Below are positions 60,401-64,000 of a stretch of 64,000 nt of DNA, in pieces (positions within the stretch are counted from its first letter, which is position 1; every line of letters begins with the position of its first letter). The stretch covers positions 620,001 to 684,000 of the forward strand of contig BDSL01000023.1 of assembly GCA_003116995.1 (NCBI GenBank), in the 5' to 3' direction. Origin of the DNA: Yamagishiella unicocca (Eukaryota > Chlorophyta > Chlorophyceae > Chlamydomonadales > Volvocaceae). The notes beneath the pieces were generated by a model that ran no database searches, was not told where the DNA came from, and saw only the letters and a program-made list of their open reading frames with translations. The position numbers and the translations under genes were made by a program.

Positions 60401-63400
60401 CTGCTGCCGCTGCTGCTGCAGCTGCTGCTGCTGCTGCTGCTGCTGCTGCCGCTGCCGGGCCGCCTGCGCCACTGCGACACGTTGCTCCTCCAGCATGTAA
60501 GCAGATGGAAAGACGCCCGACCGAGACAGCGGCCGCGACGCAAACGGCTGCAGGACAAGCCCGCCGAAACCAGCATCGCCGCCGCCGCCGCCGTCGTCCT
60601 CGCCGCCGCCGTCGTCCTCGCCGCCGCTAGCGTCATCTAGAGTCTCCCTCGCCGTGAGCTCATCCACGGAGGTGGCCACGCCCCCCATCGCCGCGTCGCC
60701 GCTGCCGCCGCTGCCGCCCTGGGGGCTGCGGGGCCGCATTCGCCGCAGCTTCCGCTGCTGCCGCGGCCGCTCCGAGCCGTCGCGCCCATCACTGCGCGCC
60801 GCTCCCTCGGCCCTACAAGTCACCAGGCCAGCTGCAGGCCGCCACGACCCCCCTCCGCGGGCCCCCCGCAGCGATGGCTTGCCAACGCCGCCGCCGGCGG
60901 ACGCCAGCGCTACTGCCGCCGGGCGGTCAGCCGCAATTGCTGGTGTCTGCACGTCCTCAACCGCCGGGCGCGCGCTGGCGAACAGTCCGGCCGCTGCCCC
61001 TGCCGATGCCGCCGACGCCGCCGTCGGCGGCGTCGGCGGCGTTTGCTGCGCTAATAAAATCAACATCGCCGCGTCAGCATCCGCGTCGGCGTCAGCATCC
61101 GCGTCAGCATTCGCGTCAGCATCCGTGTCAGCGACGTCAGCGTCCGCGTCAGCGATGTCAACTTCCATCTCAGCATCCACGTCAGCATCAGCCGCCGCCG
61201 ACGACGACCCCAGCCCTGCCCCCTCTGTCGCCGTCGCCGCCGTAACTGTGAGCTCGTCGTCGCCATATTCAGGAGCCGCCCCTTTGGAACGGAAGTGATC
61301 TGCGCGTGATGACGCTGCCGCCGCGGCTGCTGCTGCGGTTACTGCTGCTGCCTCTGCTGCCCCTGCTGCTGCTGTTGCTGTTGCTGCTGCCTCTGCCGCG
61401 GTTGCTGCTGCTATTGCTGCTCCCTGAAGAAAGTAGCACTCACGTTGGTGGTGACAACGCCGCAACTGTTGCTGCCGGCTGGGTGTCAGAGCGCCGGTAC
61501 CACTCACCGGCACTAGCTCCGGCGCTGCAGCCGCGACTGCGCCTCCACCCGCGTGCTGCAGGCACGCGCCGTGGGACCTGCCCCCCAGGTACTGCCGCCA
61601 CCTCAACCCTTCCACGGGCCGCCTCACGTCCCTGTCGGCATCGCCCCCGGCCCGCTCTAACCTCCGCTGCTCTACAACAGCGCAACCGTCTGTCGCTTCT
61701 CCTTCTCCCATTCCGACAGCTGCTCCCAGTCCGACAGAGGGACGGGGCACAGGACCACGCGTCGCCGCTCGTGTATCGCCCGCCGCGGAGGTTGACACCG
61801 CAGGTCGCACTATTGGCTGGGGGGAGAACGCCGCCGCGAGCAGCGCCTCCTCCTCGGCGCCAGACCCCGGCGCCAGGACCACGTGGGGCCCGAGTGGCGG
61901 CGGCTGGAGCAGGGGGACCGGCGGCGGCACCAGCGGCGGCGTCACCAGCGGCGGCGGCACCGGCGGCGGCGTCACCAGCGGCGGCGGCGTGAGGGGCAGT
62001 GGGGCCCCCGCCACCAGCCGCAACGTCCCTGGACCCAGTCGTCCGTTGGGTTGCCGTACGCACGACGCAACTGGAACTGGCGGCGGTAACGGCGGCGGCG
62101 GCGGTAGCGGCGGTGGCGGCGGTAGCTGAGGCGGCGGTGGTGGAGCGTCCGGCGCGGATTTGGTTGCTGTGTCCGCTGCCTCATCCGGCTCGCTACCTCC
62201 CAGATCCGCTGCCCTGCCCCGCTCCTTAAGATTGCTGTCCTGGTGCTGATGAGAGACCAAGTCAGCATCGAGATCCATGTTGGGATCCGGTTCTTGTTCG
62301 TGAAAGGTGTCTGGATCCAGGACCCCGCTCCGCCCCTCCCCCAGCCCCCCAAGCAGGCTGCCGGTGCACAGCAACGCCTCAGCGCCGGCATCCTCGAATG
62401 TCAGCATTAGCGGCTGGAATGACGACGGCTGCTGCTGCTGCTGCAGCGACATCAGGAGGGACGGCAGCGAAGGCAGCTGGGCGGACCTCGCGGGCGACAT
62501 CAGGAGAGACGGTAACCGCAGGAACGAAGGCTGCGGCGACCCAAGGGTCGGTAAAGTCAGCATGGTAACGTTGTCGCGGACGCCTTCCGCCGCCGCCGCC
62601 GCCGCTGTTGGGGCCGGTGGTGGCGGCATCAGCGCGCGGTCCTCGTCGTACGGTTCGGCTGCGGTGGCGGCGCCGAAACCACCGGTTTTGGAGGCAGCGG
62701 AGCGGCAGTCCGTCACACCGGCTGTGGCAGCGGCTCTGGCGGCTCGACGGGGGTGCTCGTGCTGCTGCGGCGGTTGCGGCGGCGGTTGCGGCGGCGGTTG
62801 CGGCGGCGGTTGCGGCGTGTCACCGTTCCGCCTCCGCCGCGTCCTCAGCTGAGCGGCTGCGTGAGGCTCAGCATTGCGACGGCCTCCCTCGGAAACCGCA
62901 ACGGCAGCGCCGCCGCCGCCGCCGCCGCTGACTGCTCCAGCGCGCGCGGAGGTCGCCGCATGCAGCAGCCCAGCGGCCCGCGTCTTCCTCCTGGTAGTGG
63001 TGCCGCCGCTGCCGCTCGGTGCGCTGCCAGGGTCGGCCGCTGGGGCCTGTCGGCCTGCTCGAGCCGCTGTCGCGACGCGACCGCCGCCCCGCTGCTCCTG
63101 CTCCTGCTCGCTGACCTCTTCCGTCTTCAGCTGTCGCGGCTGCTGCCACGTCGATTTCCCCCCCATGCCGCCATCCGATAGCAGCCCGTCGATCGCGCCT
63201 GCGACATCATGCCACGTCATGTCAGGATTATGCAACATCATGCCGCGTCATGCGGTAGTCAAACCACACCATGCCACGTCATGCCAGGAAAACGGAACGT
63301 CCTGCCACCTCATGGTGATACTGAGATGCCACGTCATGACACGTCATGTCATCAGCATGTATGGTTGCCACGTCATGTGACACGTATGCGAGGCACAACG

Positions 63401-64000
63401 AGCGAGGCCACTGGGTTCAGAACGAGCAAGGCCAGGGGGCCGGAACCAGGCTGCCCTATCAACCATGAACCAACATGACACCCGCATATCCTCCGCACCC
63501 ACCCGGGGAAAAGAACGGCGACATGAGCGGCGGGTCCGTCGCGGTGGAGACGGCGGCAGGCGCGGCAGCATGGCCAGCGGGTCCAATGGGGGCTTCCGGC
63601 CTCTGAGGGCCCGCACCCGCACCCCCTTGCCGTTGCGTGTCGGCTATCTGCCGGCAATCCATGCCTCTCACGCCCGAGTCCTCCACTCGAGGCCGGTGCT
63701 CGGGTCCGGGAAGTCCGGGGTGGTCGGTGCGACCCTCACCCGCCGGCGGGCGCCGGTCGGCGGCGGCGGCGACGGAGATTCCGTACAGTACGGCACTGCT
63801 CGGCTCCCCGCAGATGCTGAGGCCCATGCTGGCGAGGTTGAGGCTGTCGAGTGGGTCCAGCTCAGCGCCGCCGCGGCGGGAGGCGGCGCCGTCGGCGTCG
63901 CCGCCACCGCTGGCCCTCGTTCGCGGTGGCGGCGGCGGCGGCGACACGAGAGTCGGCGGCGGCCGCAACCAATCGGAAGGCAGACGAGGCAGCGAGAGTG
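57480..64000 (-). CDS. Giant low-complexity (Gln/Ala/Pro-rich) protein, 5' end beyond window
   Basis: Minus-strand gene entering from the right edge. Exons seen: 64000-63503 (partial at its 5' side), 63198-59585, 59285-57480, ending TAG; junction phases agree, giving at least 1972 codons. The protein is dominated by polyQ, polyA, polyG and polyP, with a DA dipeptide tract (about 61190-61070) and PPPQ repeats (about 62815-62755). More ordered islands include LDSLNLASMGLSICG near the partial end, AIDGLLSDGG after the first junction, and a basic/aromatic C-terminal region (WFPWRRLRLYAPFF) after an acidic/Ser stretch (STYDSDADSGSE). A putative nuclear signal RRQQKRSR lies before it. No known domain was recognised. 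The style matches the other giant gene in the window but no clear sequence homology between them was seen. A regulatory nuclear role is a guess. Confidence 0.7.
59305..59393. repeat. Short intronic tandem repeat (ggccgtaaggcccaca)
   Basis: About five copies of a 16-19 bp unit, catggccgtaaggcccaca or cacggccgtaaggcccaca, lie inside the intron 59286-59584 of the right-hand giant gene, close to its acceptor. Confidence 0.85.
61070..61190. repeat. Hexanucleotide repeat coding an Asp-Ala tract
   Basis: Repeats of gtcagcatccgc and variants read as alternating Asp-Ala on the minus strand inside the 3.6-kb exon of the right-hand giant gene, with Val, Thr, Asn and Ile interruptions. Confidence 0.85.
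63205..63385. repeat. Intronic cluster of CACGTCATG-containing motifs
   Basis: The intron 63199-63502 of the right-hand giant gene holds at least five copies of a motif with core ccacgtcatg or acacgtcatg and two degenerate ones (gccgcgtcatg, gccacctcatg), irregularly spaced. The core contains ACGT, as in plant bZIP binding sites. Confidence 0.75.

Overview
The window is a eukaryotic nuclear segment, most likely from a volvocine green alga (Volvox/Chlamydomonas relatives). The reasons are the GC-rich coding sequence, many short GT-AG introns, very long exons coding glutamine- and alanine-rich low-complexity protein, intronic minisatellites, and a plastid-type EGY1 protease with a transit-peptide-like N-terminus. 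No rRNA, tRNA, CRISPR array or bacterial-style operon was seen. The gene models below come from reading exons by eye. For nine genes every exon junction keeps phase and the joined length divides by three, which is strong internal support, but no transcript data were available.

Layout, left to right: an O-fucosyltransferase-like gene (minus, 1388-4647); a very large Gln/Ala-rich protein gene with a 5.2-kb exon (minus, about 6619-15320); about 4 kb with only decayed sequence; an EGY1-like chloroplast site-2 protease (minus, 19511-22177); an ABHD17-like serine hydrolase (plus, 24254-26967); SnRK2-like kinase A (minus, 29033-30564); a CBS-pair plus DCC thiol-oxidoreductase fusion protein (plus, 33284-37200); SnRK2-like kinases B and C (minus, 40451-42045 and 43617-45222); a RINGv zinc-finger protein with a PB1-like region (minus, 46674-48230); a CR/RHS (Crinkler-like) P-loop protein (plus, 51387-54161); a retroelement scrap and a long hairpin; and a second giant low-complexity gene running off the right edge (minus, 57480 to beyond 64000).

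The genes do not form an obvious pathway. The clearest local relationship is the set of three SnRK2-like kinases with identical exon architecture. B and C also share intron and 3' flanking sequence and so look like a recent tandem duplication. All three carry Asn in place of the HRD histidine, and C has lost further catalytic-loop residues. Other points of interest are the CBS-DCC fusion, the Walker A substitution and frame break in the CR-type protein, a GC-AG intron in the RINGv gene, and several intron-confined minisatellites, including a cluster of CACGTCATG motifs. No fully convincing novel multi-gene system was found.
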